A stretch of DNA of 64,000 nt from Numida meleagris (Eukaryota; Chordata; Aves; Galliformes; Numididae): positions 100,428,556 to 100,492,555 of the forward strand of contig NC_034410.1 in NCBI RefSeq assembly GCF_002078875.1. The letters run 5' to 3'. Below, piece after piece: positions 13,156 through 26,603 of the stretch (position 1 is the first letter of the stretch; the number at the start of each line of letters is the position of its first letter). The translations under genes and the position numbers were made by a program. The notes under the pieces are model-generated. The model searched no databases. It was not told the origin of the DNA and was given only the letters and a program-made list of their open reading frames with translations.

Positions 13156-16100
13156 TCGATTATTTATTTCCTTCAGGGCATGGTTTAAGCTCTGCTGATA
13201 ATGTCAGCATTTCTCCAAGGAGTTGCAGAGGCCAGCCAAGTCACCACTGAGGGTCTGATTGAGGCTTTATTTATCTGTCTATGTTGGAACTTACTTTACA
13301 TTTATTGTCTGCAATGGCATATGCGACCTCAGAGATCTTTTATAATTAAGAAGACATTATTAATACAAAGATAAGCTCCTCGTCTGCTCTTCTTGTTTGT
13401 GCAGTTCCTAGTGGAGTGGGGGTTTCAACTGTGGCTGAGCTGCTAGTTGCTATGGCAATACAAGCAATAAATAAATAGTAAAAATTATACATTGGAATAA
13501 AATATTCTGATTCTGTAAGCACTTTCTCTGGAGTAGTAGCAATGGTTCTTTGTACAGCATAGTGCTTCTGAGCAACATCTCTGTACTGGGGTGCCCCAAA
13601 TCACTTGTTAGCAATGTCGTGCCTTACACATCCCTTAGAATGGTAATGCAGCTCCACCACGTACTGCTGCAGCTTTTCGGTGTGCTTATCAGGGCTTTGA
13701 TTCTCTGCCACCAGAAGTGTGTCTGGGAGAAAGTGTGTGTCTGTCTGTGTCTATATCTGTGTCTCTGTCTGTGTCTGTGCGTGTGCACGTGCTGGAGCCA
13801 GGCAGATCCGCACTGGTAACATTGCACAGGTGAAGGGTGAGCAGAAACTTCGTGGACATCTCTCTCTCGACAGCACAGCAATATACTCTCATTTAAATGA
13901 AAATCCTTTTGCACTTCTCTAAATGTGCGAGAAGGCCACCAAATAGCTCTAATTTGCATTTATACTCACTTTAAATAAAAATTTTATTTACAGTATAAAG
14001 AAAGAAGAATTAAGCTCATTGAGTCAAGATGGAGTTTTGCAAAATAAAACTGTAAATCATGAGTCATTTTTGAAAGTATTGCAGAATTGATTCTTCTTGA
14101 ACAACCTCAAAATTTCAAGTTTTCACTCTTTTTTTTTTTAATTTTTGTGTACAAATATGCATTTCTATTGTAGACAGACATAAGAGTTCTGGAATCCGAA
14201 ATCCTGCAGAAAAACAGATGGTTTTCTTCCTGCTTTGCTGAAAAAGAAACAAATCCTGATGAAATCTGATGTGTCTGGTTGTTTGTTTGCTGAAACAAAA
14301 ATTATATTTGCTCCTGTAAGAATGTTATATAACTACATGTGTAAGTAAACAGATATGTGCACATGCATGTGCATTTACTGCACAGAAAGTGCTGCTAGGT
14401 GTGCTTATTAGATAAGGAAGTATAAACATTCATCCTTGAACACTGACAGATACACCTGATTGTGTCCAGCAATGGTGCTCATCATTGAAATGCTTGAGTA
14501 TATTTTTGCCTGTTGACACATTTCTAAAAGAGGAGAAAAATTAAATGTTATAAATAGAAAGTGTAAACATTGCTGGCTTGCAAACAAAAAGGATGGTTAA
14601 ATCCACAGGGCTCAGAGATAGTACAATGACCTGATGATATTGTGCAGAAATGAAAGAAGCTCATATTTCTAGCTGCAAATATTGAAAAACTAAGTTGATA
14701 ACTCCATGCATCTTCATGGCAATATACTTTTTCTGTTGTTTTCCAAATCCTCTGGTTACTGAAGGTTTTCTCCTCCAACTCACTGCTTAAAACAAGTAGA
14801 GTGCGATATGACTGTACAACGTAATGTCCTGTGAAAGAAGACATCCTGTAGGAGAAAGGCAGTGTGCAGTTCAACCACAGCCAAAGCAATGTTCTGCTCT
14901 TTCAGGGTCAGTGGGTTATTTTATATCTCTGACTTTCCCATATGAACACAAGTGGCCAAACATGCAAACAGGGGACATCAATAGGATGTGACCCACATCT
15001 CCCCCGCTCACAGCTTAACCCCTGGCTTCTGCCCAGTGCTGTGTCCTGCAGGGGTGAGGCTCTCCTAAGCAGGTCTGTCAGATGGCATCCTGCACAGTAA
15101 GTAGGTGAGAGAATAAAAAACAGACCAGCCGTTTAGTCATAATAGGCTTTAGATGATAATCAAGTGAGTGCCAGCCTACAGACAATTGGTGTATGTTATA
15201 GCACGAAGAGGCACCGATGAACTTCAGACCTCTGTGCTGCAGGGCAGGAGGTGTAGGAACGCAGTGCTGGCACCAAGCCATCCCTTCCTCCTGGTGACTC
15301 CAGCACTCCATGTCAAACTCTACGATATACCAGCCACTGACCTACAAAGCAGAATTTTCATGACAAGCACAAAGGTCCAGGAGCAGCAGCTGTCTAGCAA
15401 ATTGTCTCTGCTTTCACTCATATCAAAGAGACGAGTTGCTTCTTTAATTGCACACTTTCTATGCCAGATTTTATCTAAAATAGTCTTTTGATTTATTTCC
15501 AACCCAAAATCCAGGGGAGAACTGAAGGGACAGAATCTGGTAAAAGACAAACCTAATGCTTCTTATCCCCATCTTCATATTTCACAGGTGGAAAGACATT
15601 CAGTGCTGTTGGTTACAGAGCAAAATTTTGGCTTATTGTACAATATCAAACCTGTGTCATTTATACTTATTAAATCTAAAAATCCATATGTAAAAGAGGA
15701 TCTATACAATTTCTGTGGAGTTGAAATAATCAATTCAGGTGGCTTCTGCATTTGTCTTTATTTAGACCATAACTTGAATTGTAAGACTAAGATTTGTTAC
15801 TTTTTGCCTTTTATGCTGAGCAGGTCATAGCTTACCAAACAGCCACTCACTCTCCTTCTATACCACCTCTGCTGCACTGATCCAGCAAGAACACTCCCAG
15901 GTTCCCCTGTTGAGACTTCATTAAGTAGAAGTGCATTCATGCTCAATATCACTATACATAAGTGTAACTCTTAAGTAAATGCTCCCAAGAACCTTAAAGA
16001 TGATCTTTTTGTCTGACTTGAAAATGTAAGAACCAACACCCAATCTAACCTAGATGCGTATGTCACTTTTGATTCATCTGATATGAATTCAACCTTCTTC

Positions 16101-19100
16101 CACACCAATGCTTGTATATTCATTACTGAATGAAGTCTACTCTGTGGCCAGCTTGATTTTTCCCAAAAGGATGTTGGTACAAGGTACCCAACAAAGTGAT
16201 GTGTCTGCCAACACAAGACAACAGGATTTATGTGCTTCCCTACCAGAAATGTCCTTGGTGCTGAAGCACAACTCCTGGTCAGTCCCAACCAGTTTTCCCT
16301 GGCCACGTGTGCTGACATGGATGGACTCTGCTGGTGGGATCAAGACCTCTTTCCTGGAGGTATCCTCTTACTCTGCAGTACCATTTCCCTCTTTGAGCCA
16401 CAGAACAGAGCTCCTGCTGAAGGTGCAGAGTCCCACTTCTCATCAATCATGATCCTTAAGGACTACTTGTCGTGAACATACCCTAATGTCAGGACAGGGG
16501 GTATGTTGTGAAAGCATTGCCGGCATGGAATTATTTCTCATCATAGGGAAGGACACAGCCTGTTATTTTTGTCTTTGTAAACCCATCTGGACATCTTCAG
16601 CTCACCAGATTTTTTTCTGATTAAGGCAGCCAGACTCTAACAAACTCCTGCTGGCTTATGTCTTTCTCTGTGATGCAAAGCATCTCAATTGCAAGTAGTC
16701 AGGGAAAGGCAGCAGCATTTCTCTGCCCCTTTCACATTCCAACAGCAATGAGCCTGGGCTGATTGCTCCACATGCAGAAAGCCATCAAAACCCAGGGGGA
16801 ATTTTGTACTTGAAAGAATCTCAGTCATGAATTGAAACAAGCACCAGCAGCTCTCAGTGAGCTTCAAAGAAATAATGGGTGCACAGCATATCTGATGGAG
16901 AAATGATGGAGCACATATGACATTCCTGGGGTACTCTGAGTCTTGGCAGGTATTTTAATAGTGTCTGCTTTTGCCTATGTGGTTTTGCTAGTTTCCATAC
17001 AACTGTGTGTGTACACATGTGAAAAGAGAACTGTCCAAGATGAAAACAACAAAAGTTTTTTGACCAAACTGGTAGAAGTCTTGGACTGGGTGAAAAATTA
17101 TGTGATTCCTTTGATGTTTCAAGGTTATCACTGGAAGTTCTTGGGCAAGTTGCTGAAGCAGCTGAAACAGGAATTTACAACAGTATCCGGAAACATTGTT
17201 TGATTTAGTTGGGGTTTAGCTGCAAAAATTCACTCCAAAACTTCAAACTCAGGCATTGGAGTTGTATGGAAAGCAAAACCAAATTAGTATACAATGCTTT
17301 ATAATGTTGCTTGTTCTAGATGCATTGTTATAGAAACAAAAGTCAAAATGTACCCAATACATAAAAATTGTCTGTGCTGAATATAAAGTGAAATATTTTG
17401 TAAGACATAAGAAGAAATTTTAAAATGCTCTGAAGTGTGAACAAGACTGGACAGAATGGACAGGAAAAATAGCTTAGATATGATCCGAGATTTTTAATGA
17501 GAAAAATTTGGTTTGGAAGAGTTTTCTTGTTCTCGGTTGATTTTTCGTATGAGGTTACAAAAAACAAGTTGTGGTAACAGTTGCATGTGTCCTCTCTGGC
17601 AGTACACACAAAATGAGGCAGTCTTTCCTTGTGCCCTAATTGGTTGACTTTTTGTGTCCTGATGACCACCACCAGAAACAGGCAGCTGGGTGAGACATTT
17701 GTCTTGGTCTGTGCACAAGCTCTTAATGTATTGCCATTAGAGCTGAGCAGAAAGTTTACCAGTGTCTATTTCTCACAGTTCAAATGTGGAGGAACCAAGT
17801 TATTCTTCTTTGGTGCCTTCTCAAGGTGGAACCAGCCTTCAGATACCCTCTGTTCCACCTCACACTCCCAGGCTGTGCCCACCTGCTCCCCATACAAGAC
17901 ATTTATTGCTATTTCAAGGCTATTTTTCTGCCTAGCATCTACTTATAGCAGGGGAATCTAGCAAAATCCCGCTGGTATATGTCTTTGCTGTGGTATCAAG
18001 CATCCTAATTTCAGTCAGAAATGTTTCACCGTGGAGTCAGAGGATACATTATACCCCTTTTATCAGTACACAACCCCAGTCATATGTATGCCCACAGGAA
18101 GAAACGTTTCCCATGCAGAGAATGACTCAGACTAGGTCAAAGCAGAGACAGAAGGAGAGTGGAGAAAAGTGAACAGTAACTGCAGTGTACAAAAGGTGGC
18201 ATTTATCTTACCAGAGCGACAGCTGCTCACTCTGAAGTTACCAGGATGTATTGTGATTTTCTGACACTGAAGCCCACCCATCAGGAACCACTGATAAAGA
18301 ATATGAAAAGACTGCACACACTGAAAAAGTCATCTTTAACAAGATAGGGTCAGATTCTAATGAAACTCACTCAGGTTGAGCGGCATTTTACTTCTGGTCT
18401 GGGCTCAACTCACATTAACACCATCATTATTAGTAAAATAAGGCTTAGTTAAGTACTGGCCAACAGTGCACTGCAGTTGCACTCCTGTTGGGTGCTGATA
18501 ATTGATAATTAATAGTTATTCATCTCAAGACAAATTTCAGTATTTTTGGTTTCTCCAAGTGCCCAACTCCACTGGTTGGTGACGATAGCATGGGGTTTTC
18601 CTGTGGGACTGTTATAATGACTGATCTTAATGATTGATTTCACCTCACCATCGCGTGGTACCTCCAGCTGTGGTAGGGCTCAGGAGCATGCGCTGCAATA
18701 ACTATCAGGCTTGGAGCTGACTCTCTGTTTATAAGATTAAACAATGACTAAGCTTAGCAAGAAGCATAAACAGTGTTGTAATAATGCTGTCATTGCAGCA
18801 TAACTAGAATAAAATGAAACTCTTATAAAATACAACTGCTTTTTATTATAGGGAAGTCAAATGTAATCAGAAAACAGCCTCCTTTTGGTATAAATGTTCC
18901 ACCTGCCTGCATACAGCATGCTACACGAAGTCCCTGGTTTAATCACCTCTTAGTTGTGACTCTTCCCTGATGCAAAACACAGTGATAAACCCAGCCAGAT
19001 AGGGAAACCAGGAGTCACTGAGCAAGCATGATCTCAAAGAGTCCAGGAAAATCTACTTGTTCATTTGTTTTTAGGTATTCATTGTTCCAGGGGAAAGAAA

Positions 19101-19513
19101 AAAAAAATAAAGAAAAAAAATTTTAAAAGATGAAATCCATAGAAGCTGTATAAAAGCGGATTTATGATTTTATTCATACCAGAAATGGGCTGTGGCTTGT
19201 AATAGCCATCCATCAGGTTGTGCTAGGGTATGGCTGTGAGTGTTCCTCACACATGAGGTCCCAGCCCAACCTCTGGCACAGAGGAGACAAGCTTGGAAGT
19301 CGCTGATGGAGAAAGAGATATAGTCTTCTCTTGTTATGGCTTGGAGGCACCTCCTGGAGGAGGAGCAAGATGAATTTCACATGGGTTGTGTTGCCACATA
19401 ACCTTCATGATTCCCTTGATCTGACAGGAAAGTCACTGACTCACAGAAGGTCTAGGGAGAATGGAGAGCTGAATAAAACATACAATTCTATAGCAGGCAA
19501 ATAGCAACAGGGG
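13156..19513. other. Intergenic, no gene seen; two related old segments
   Basis: Left end of the CR1-free zone. Many overlapping open frames of 60-115 codons on both strands (for example 15168-15491 and 15971-16475) have no family resemblance and conflict with one another. Segments near 16637-16705 and 17959-18025 look related to each other. Confidence 0.55.
13731..13790. repeat. (TGTCTG)n / (TG)n simple repeat
   Basis: GTGTGTCTGTCTGTGTCTAT, then ATCTGTGTCTCTGTCTGTGT and GTGCGTGTGCACGTGC. Open frames on both strands here are repeat artefacts. Confidence 0.9.
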
Positions 19514-19668
19514 ATGGATTGGGCTGGGTTAAGTTGGGCTGGGTTGAGTTCATTTGGGTTGGGTTGGATTGAGTTGGTTTGGGTTGAGTTGGACTGCTTT
19601 GGGTTGAGTTGGACTGGGTGGGCTTGGTTTGGTCTGGGTGGGCTGGGGTGGTCTGGCCCCACTCAGCT
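19514..19668. repeat. G-rich GGGTT-type minisatellite
   Basis: Variants of GGGTTGAGTTGGACT and GGGCTGGGTT repeat for about 155 bp on the plus strand. Units are multiples of five bases. Several runs of GGG within short distance could allow G-quadruplex formation. Frames on both strands stay open only because of the repeat. Confidence 0.88.
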
Positions 19669-22600
19669 TCGCTTGGTTTGTTTCCCTGTGATAGGGATTG
19701 CCTCTTTGCTCAGGTACCGCTTGGACTGACCTCATCTGTTTCATTTATGCTTTTTTATCTTAGCTCTCCAAAAACAGAGCTAGCACGAGGTGATACCTGC
19801 AAGGTCATCGAGTAGCCTGATTTAAAAACTGAGATTTACTGTACAAAACCAGAGAACCAAGGATACATTAAAAGATCAAGTAAGAAAAGAAAAGAAAGTG
19901 AATAAATTTCTTTATTTTTTTTAAGCACAGAGAATGTTTGAGAAAAACAGAGATGTAAAGAGAAAAACTTGGAGCCAGAAGATCCAAACTTCCCCTTGAT
20001 TCTAAACTTAGCTCAGCCACTGGCCCACCGTGCAGATGACTCACTGCACTTCCTTGAACTTAAATCATTTCTCCTACAAAACTTGTTAAAGAAAGACGTC
20101 AGTGTAAATTAGATGTTGTATCTAAGTTTAGCTATGGCCGATACATAAATATTGTAACTTTAATGTGCTCCTATAATTTTTGTCTGATTTAGAAATATGT
20201 GTATATACATACACATATGCCTGTGTATACATAGCAAGGGAGAGAAAGATTTCTTTGTGCTATTTTTATGATTTAATTTCCATATATTGTTATTTTGCCG
20301 GTGACATAACAGCTCACAACTGATTAGGAGTTTAACCATTTTGAGCACAGCCTGATTCCCACACCACCCAAGCACTCTTCATCCTCTCAAACTGTCAGTG
20401 AAGTTTCAATCCCAGCCAGGCGGTGGGAGCGAAGGGAGCACACATTCGGCATATAACATACATGGTGGCTGATTTCTTCTGACACTAATCTTCACTCTTG
20501 AGGGAAAGGCAGACATTTATTCATAACTCTACCACTCAAAAGTATCCATCCTTCTCACCATTAAGATAAATGTCAAAACAGAGATCAGCCGTAGGCTGAG
20601 TTTAGTCTAATCTGTCCAAAATGAATACAAATTTAGATCTGTTGTCAAATCTTGAATGATAAAGCCTTTAGCCCTGGCAACAATTTTCTGTCTGCCCTCT
20701 CTACCTGTAAATATGCATACCACACTGGATATGCCCTCTCAGAGGACCATATTACCCCTACAAAAATGGGCAGGATATGAAGCCAACCAACCTTTCCAAT
20801 ATGAGCAAAGAATCAGAGGACAAAGCCCAAGACTTTCAGAAACATGAAGCCAAGAAGAAAAAAAACAGAATTTTTGGTAAAATTTATCTTCCCTTTAATA
20901 CTGATATTAAATGAGTGGGCGCTGAACTCCCAAGTTGTTGATCCAGCAAAGGAGAAAAACAGGCTCCAATCTGCACATCAGTTTGAGGGATCTGCTGAAG
21001 ATGGCGATGAGAATCCCCATTCCTGTAGAACTGTTCATTCCCAACCTCCCCCTCCCTTCTCCAGTTGTCATTTCCACACTGAGGATGTCATCTAGGAGAT
21101 CTTTCTTCATGTTAGATCCTGTCCTATCCAATTATACCTATGCAGCTTCTCATACCCTGCTATTAAGATGCTGGACAACACCACAGAGGAACCAGAAATG
21201 ATTGCCCTTTTTCTGTCCAACTTCCGTAATTCATAATGCCCTAAATCTCCACAAGGTTCTCTTTGAAGCAAAAGAGATGAAACTCATCTCAGAGCCTGAA
21301 GAGAAAGAGGTCTGCTTTCTGTGATCCACATAAAGGAATTGTGCTGTTTCAGAGATCAATGCAGCCATCTATCTTAGACCCTTTTATCATTACTGAAGTC
21401 GTAAAACAAACACTCTTGTATAAATGGCAAACATAGGATGCTTTTTTCCAGCAGTTTTTAAATAACTTTGTTCAAAAATAAGTCCAATTTTTATGCTTGG
21501 ACAGACTTTCTCAACAGCCACTTAACTATTTACTGCAAAAGATGGAGTCGATTTTTTGCTTATTCTGCCTTTAGCAGTTCAACCACTTTACCTCTAACAC
21601 CTGATATCCTTCCCAGGTATTCCAGATACTCTTCTCTAGCTATTCCAATTAAGTAAGCAAACCACACTCAGTTTTAGCACAAAGACTTGCAGATGTCCCA
21701 CGTAGGTTTAGAGACATGAGATCTTGGCTGTGCCAGGATGGGATTGCTTCCATTAGCCTGAGTGCAGAAGAAGGAGATCTGGCCGGCAGCCTGCCACCAG
21801 TCACCAGTCATTTGCTGTCTCGGGCTTTGCACTTAGGGTGGGCCTTCTCTGGCATAACTACACAGATCTGCACTGGTTCTGGATGTGGCGATGTATAACA
21901 GTACAGGAATGGCATTGCTGGCATGGGTTTGCACTCCCTGAAGGCAACTGGAATGGGTGCTACGTGACGATGAAGGTGATAGAACACGATGGTTGTGGAA
22001 AGAGAAATGGGTGTCTCCCAGAATTAACTAGAGCCATGGTTTCTGGGTGTGTGAAGGGACCATCCAGAAAATAGGCTAGATGTGGGGAATAATTTTGATC
22101 TCTCAGCATGATGAAAGAGAGCCAAGAGAGCAAATGCAACGCTTTTTAGCAACCAGCAACACCTGAGGAGGAAGAGGAAAAGCTGCCACTTTTTCCCTCA
22201 TTCTTGAGATGGTTGTTTTTGGATTCTGCAACCACTTCCAGTCTCAGCATTTCAGTGAGGATGTCAAATAGTGCAAATGGTTGAGAAGTAGTGCCATCTG
22301 TGGAGACATCTCTCATGGCGGGCACTTAAATACCAACCTTTCTACTGCAAAGGTAGGACACAGAGGAGAGTAAATCTCTGCCTGAGACTGCCTCTGAGGA
22401 GGGGAAAATCTCCAGGCATTAGAGATTCTTTGGCAGGCTGTGAATATCCTGGACTTGAAAACAAAACAAACTGAAACAGGGCACAGAGAGCTAAGCTGCA
22501 CCATTTGGAACAACTTATCCAGCAAATCTGCCATTCCTGCAAGTCTTGTAATCAATACTGCTGTCATAGAGAATAGCTCACTCAGAAATTAAATGCTAAA

Positions 22601-24344
22601 TGAAGGACTCCATGAAATCCTATGCCCTGTATTATCTAAGATAGAGTAGATGATTGTAAGAGTCCCCTCGGGTCTTAAAAATCTATGAGTATCGTTAAAA
22701 GGATAGGCACTTCCAGAGACTAAGCAAGAAGTCCTTAAAATGTTCAGGGATGTGGTCTCCTTGCAAGTTTTGCCTGAAGAATGACTAAATGACTTAGCCT
22801 AGAACTGGAAATTAAGTTACAAAAGCATCAAGTAAGCAAGCCCCCAAAATATCCAACTTCCCGCTGAATTTCTATTTTCCTTAACTCCAGGTGAAAGCAT
22901 ATACAGCCAACAGAAAACTTGGAGTTTTGAAGAGGGATGAGTAAATCTCGAAAGGGACACAGAGAGGAGACCAGCTCCTGCACAGTCACATCTTGTGAAT
23001 GGCAGATGTTGTCACACCCAGATGTACACCAGCACTCTACAGAAATCTTTTCTTTCAGGCCCCTCCAGCACTGATGTCCTGTGTAAGCGTGAGAGTCATG
23101 GTGTGGCAATGCATTTCTGCAGGCTGGGACCTGAATTGTGCATCCTGCTTGATTCAGCCTGCATTAATAACTAGCTGAACGTGAGGAGAGTTTTACAGAG
23201 TGGGGCTCCAAAATGACATGTTGTATAACCCTTGTTTCCTTGGGCGGCTTTTTCTCCATTGCTGCAGCTAGCCACATAGCAGAGGACAGAAAGCCAGGCA
23301 TTCCCACGAAATTCATGCTATATGGTTCACCATTGCACAATATTTTCCATCATATCACTTAAAGTAGATGCTTAAATCACTGGGAACACAGCTGATCCTC
23401 TGTATGGAACCATACTTTATTCAGTAAAGAGGGGTTTCAGGACCATTTCTGACATACAAGGAGGAACTTCCTCCTTCTGCACAACTCAGCAAGGGTCAGG
23501 GCAGACTAAGACCTTATTTTTTGCAGTTGGACCTGTGGCAAGGCTTGTCTTCAAACGGCCAACATCAGGGAACTCTTCAGTTCAAATCTCTTCAGCGCAT
23601 TTTCATTTCAGATGGGCAGGAAATGTAATGTGATCCTATGTATGAACACTGCAGAACCACCAAATAAGCCCAGCTGCAGTTTCCCCCCCGTGTTGCCTTT
23701 GGGAAGCAGCGACTCGATTTTCCCACACTTTGAGAAGATACTGTCCTCCCCCCTACCCCCTAATAACCACTTCTCTGCATCCTTCTCTGAGCCATTCCTC
23801 CCTTACCAGAGTTCTTACCCAGCCTGGCACTAATCCTACACGCAGGCCACTGGCATCACTGGTCTTTTGAGTTCTTTCAGTGTTTTCCAGACAGACAGCA
23901 AAGTGCTGCTGTTGAAACTAGACTATAGGATGAGCACACAGTGGGGAGGATATGACCAGTCTATGGCACATCCTGGAATTACTTTTTTTTTTTTTTTTTT
24001 TTTTTCAGTAATTTGCTAGGAAATTGTCATTTAATTCCTGTGCTTTAGCATGAGCTTAGAAGGAAATAGAGTTTGGTTTGAACTGAATTGCTGTTACTTT
24101 CCAAGGTCCTTGCATACAGCCCCTGAGCTACAATGCAAATAATAAACACGAGCATTTACTGACAAATGCAACTAAAGGTTGGAGGTCAGATACCCCATCC
24201 TCCAGAGTGCCAGCAGATTGCCTCTGCTCCCTCTGTGGCTGCCTATCGCTCCCTGGGACCCAAGCAGTGCTCAGTGTGCGGCGCAACCACTTTTAGGGCA
24301 GCACAACATTGGTGCAGAGAATGATGCTACCACAGCCGGGCCAG
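19669..24344. other. Intergenic, no gene seen
   Basis: Mostly unique AT-rich DNA. A small AT-palindromic run lies at 20195-20235 (GTGTATATACATACACAT) and a poly(T) at 23983. Open frames are short and unrelated to known families. Confidence 0.55.
23983..24005. repeat. Poly(T) run, 23 bases
   Basis: An uninterrupted T run followed by CAG. No retroposed sequence is recognisable on either side, and no target-site duplication is evident. Confidence 0.9.
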
Positions 24345-24477
24345 GTATGGATGCTAGAGGGATGGATGCTGGGGGATGGATGCTCAGGGTAGAGATGTTG
24401 GAGGATGGATGCTAGGAGAAGGGATGCTGGGGGATGGATGCTAGGGAGTGGATGCTCGGGGGATGGATGCTCGGAGG
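24345..24477. repeat. 14-15-bp minisatellite just beyond the ADCYAP1 3' end
   Basis: About nine copies of GGATGGATGCTNGGG on the plus strand, ending at GGATGCTCGG. It lies about 380 bp past the distal poly(A) signal in gene direction. Confidence 0.9.
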
Positions 24478-24839
24478 CGCATTGGCACGCACACAGCATT
24501 CATTAAAAGCAGATTACGTGGAAACCTCAAACAGACCAACGCTGCAGAAAAGGGATGGCTGCAGAGAGCAGGAATTGTTGGAAGAGTGGGCGACAGGCAC
24601 TGATTTGGGAAGCCAGGGCTCGGGTGCTGTGTGCGGAGCCGGGCTCTTTGCCTCGGCAGTCCCTCTTAATGAACTCAAACAGAGCCATCAGTAAAAAATA
24701 CCAGAGGGTATTTGGTGACAAACCAGGCATGAAAAGTTAGACGAATGCTGCTCAGAAGTGAGTTAATTAATTTTTTAGGACGAAATGCAGCTTTCCCTGT
24801 TAGCCTCTGGGTTCCTCTCCCCCAAACATTAGACGAAAT
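24478..24839. other. Downstream flank of ADCYAP1, no gene seen
   Basis: Between the minisatellite and the distal poly(A) signal. No element recognised. Confidence 0.5.
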
Positions 24840-24856
24840 TGCATTGTTTACAAAAA

Positions 24857-24862
24857 TTTATT
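24857..24862 (-). terminator. Distal poly(A) signal, AATAAA
   Basis: The minus strand reads TATTAATAAATTTTTGTAAA. It is followed about 25-45 nt later by a GT-rich stretch (TAATGTTTGGGGG), a plausible downstream element. Cleavage would fall near 24830-24847. This is the best candidate for the end of the ADCYAP1 transcript. Confidence 0.5.
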
Positions 24863-26597
24863 AATACAAACTTTACACACTTTAAAGAACAGTTATCAAA
24901 GTCCTAGTTATAGATATCAGGTGTGTCATAATACTTTGCTGAAGTTCTCTTTATATCCATTTGCACACAAAATAAGTTCTCTGAGACTAACATCTACCTA
25001 AACTATCACTGCGTCTCAAGTCTGCTCGAGGCTCGGTAAGGCTGTTGGCGTTCCTAAAAAGTACACAGAGGATAACCGAGGTGATCACTTGGTGATGCTC
25101 GCAGCTAGCCACGGAACTCGAACGGAGAAGGTCAGAAACAAAACGTCAGGAGAGCCCTATGGCATCACACCACAGCCGACACGAACACAGCAAACTCTGC
25201 CCATCGCCAAAGAACAGAAAGAAGTACGACTAAAACGCAAGCCGATGTGTTGCAGCATCGTAGGGCCACTAGATAGCCATCCGTCAACTCGTGGCGATTG
25301 ACAAGGTGAAGAGAAGGCACGAAAGCTGCAAAACTGCTCCCCGCGTCCCTCGGCCAAGCCGTGGGGCGGGCGGGGCCGAGGGGCTCAGCGCCGGCCCGCC
25401 CCGTCGGGCCCTGCCCCATAGCGCAGCCCCGCAGCGTGCGGAGCCGGGGCCGCCCCCGGGCTCGGGCGGTGCCTTTGGGAGCGGCCTGTCCGCGTCCTCC
25501 TCCGGAGCCCGCCCCGAGCGCTCCGCGGGTGCGCGCCGAGACAGGAGTCCGTACAGAGAGAGGTGGGGTGGAAATGGTTTATCTCGTTCGAAACCGGACC
25601 ACGGGTGAACACTACACATTCTTGTATGACAAAAAGGTCGGTTTTATGAAATCAGTTTTACTAAGCAATAAGCCAGAATGTAGAAAAATACAATTTTACC
25701 TCCAAACTCAATAAACAAGGAACAAAAACGTTCGTCGTAGTGCATAATTCTTTAGTGGTAGCTACAACAGGGGTTCCTAGACTTGTACAACAGAGCTTGC
25801 ATAAAACAGAACAAAGGAGTGAGAGAGCGTTCACAACCGTTTTGTCGGGTAATTTTTTCCCCAAAAGAACATAACCCGAAGAGGTGACTCGGGCGGCTTA
25901 ACAGCGCTCGGAAAGTGCGAAGAGAGGGGGAGAGGCGGGATGGGGTGGGGGGGGCTGCGGGAAAAGAGCAAAACAATCCAAGGAAAAGAGCGACTCCGAC
26001 CGACAAACGCACAGGCGAGAGCCCCGCTGGCTGCGGGGAGGGGGGCGGGGAGCGCGGAAAGCACCGCAGAGCCACGCGCGGGGCTTCGCAGCCCGCACCG
26101 TGGGGAGCGGGGTCGCTCCCTCTGCCCCGGCCCCGCACGGCCCCGCACAGCGCAGCGTGCGCTCTGCCCGCAGCCGGGAGTGCGGTGCCGGTGGCATCCG
26201 CCGTCCTCGCTGCGGGTCGGCATCGGGGGGCCTGGGGGGCTTGGGGGTCTGATTTTGTTGTTGTTGTTGTTGGTTTGCTCGTTTAGCTATTCTCCCATCC
26301 GGTAGGCACAATTTGGATCGAGCTGTTGCTGAATCCTCCTCTACGCTCATTGTTCGAGGAGGCACTGATACGGATGGGACCGGAATCAAAATAAAAATAG
26401 AAGGGGGGAAAAATAGAGAGAGAGATCGAAATCTCGAGGCCGGGGGGACCCCCTCTTGCTGAGCCCTCCCTATGCACAGCGGCACACGGTGAGAACTGAG
26501 GTCTTCGCCCCCGTGGCAAATAAAAACAGTGCCCTTTTCGTTTCCGTTACAAAAATAGGAGCGCTGTTCGAAGCGGTGATTGTCTTTTTTTCGTCTA

Positions 26598-26603
26598 TTT
26601 ATT
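26598..26603 (-). terminator. Proximal candidate poly(A) signal, AATAAA
   Basis: The minus strand reads GAAAATAAATAGACG about 390 nt after the stop codon. Use of it would give a short 3' UTR. The A-rich run just downstream (GACGAAAAAAAGACA) could also cause false oligo(dT) priming, so cDNA ends here need care. Confidence 0.3.

Noticed and set aside
13624..13959. 111-codon minus frame with His/Arg/Thr-rich repeat
   Set aside because: Produced by the (TGTCTG)n simple repeat; the overlapping plus frames are the same artefact.
19514..19668. Interstitial telomeric repeat
   Set aside because: The unit is GGGTT/GGGCT based and lacks TTAGGG tandem copies.
25898..26485. 195-codon minus-strand frame with polyglutamine-like run
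   Set aside because: It lies in the presumed 3' UTR of ADCYAP1. Composition is Pro/Arg/Ser-rich from GC bias, and the Q run comes from the (CAA)n repeat; no domain.
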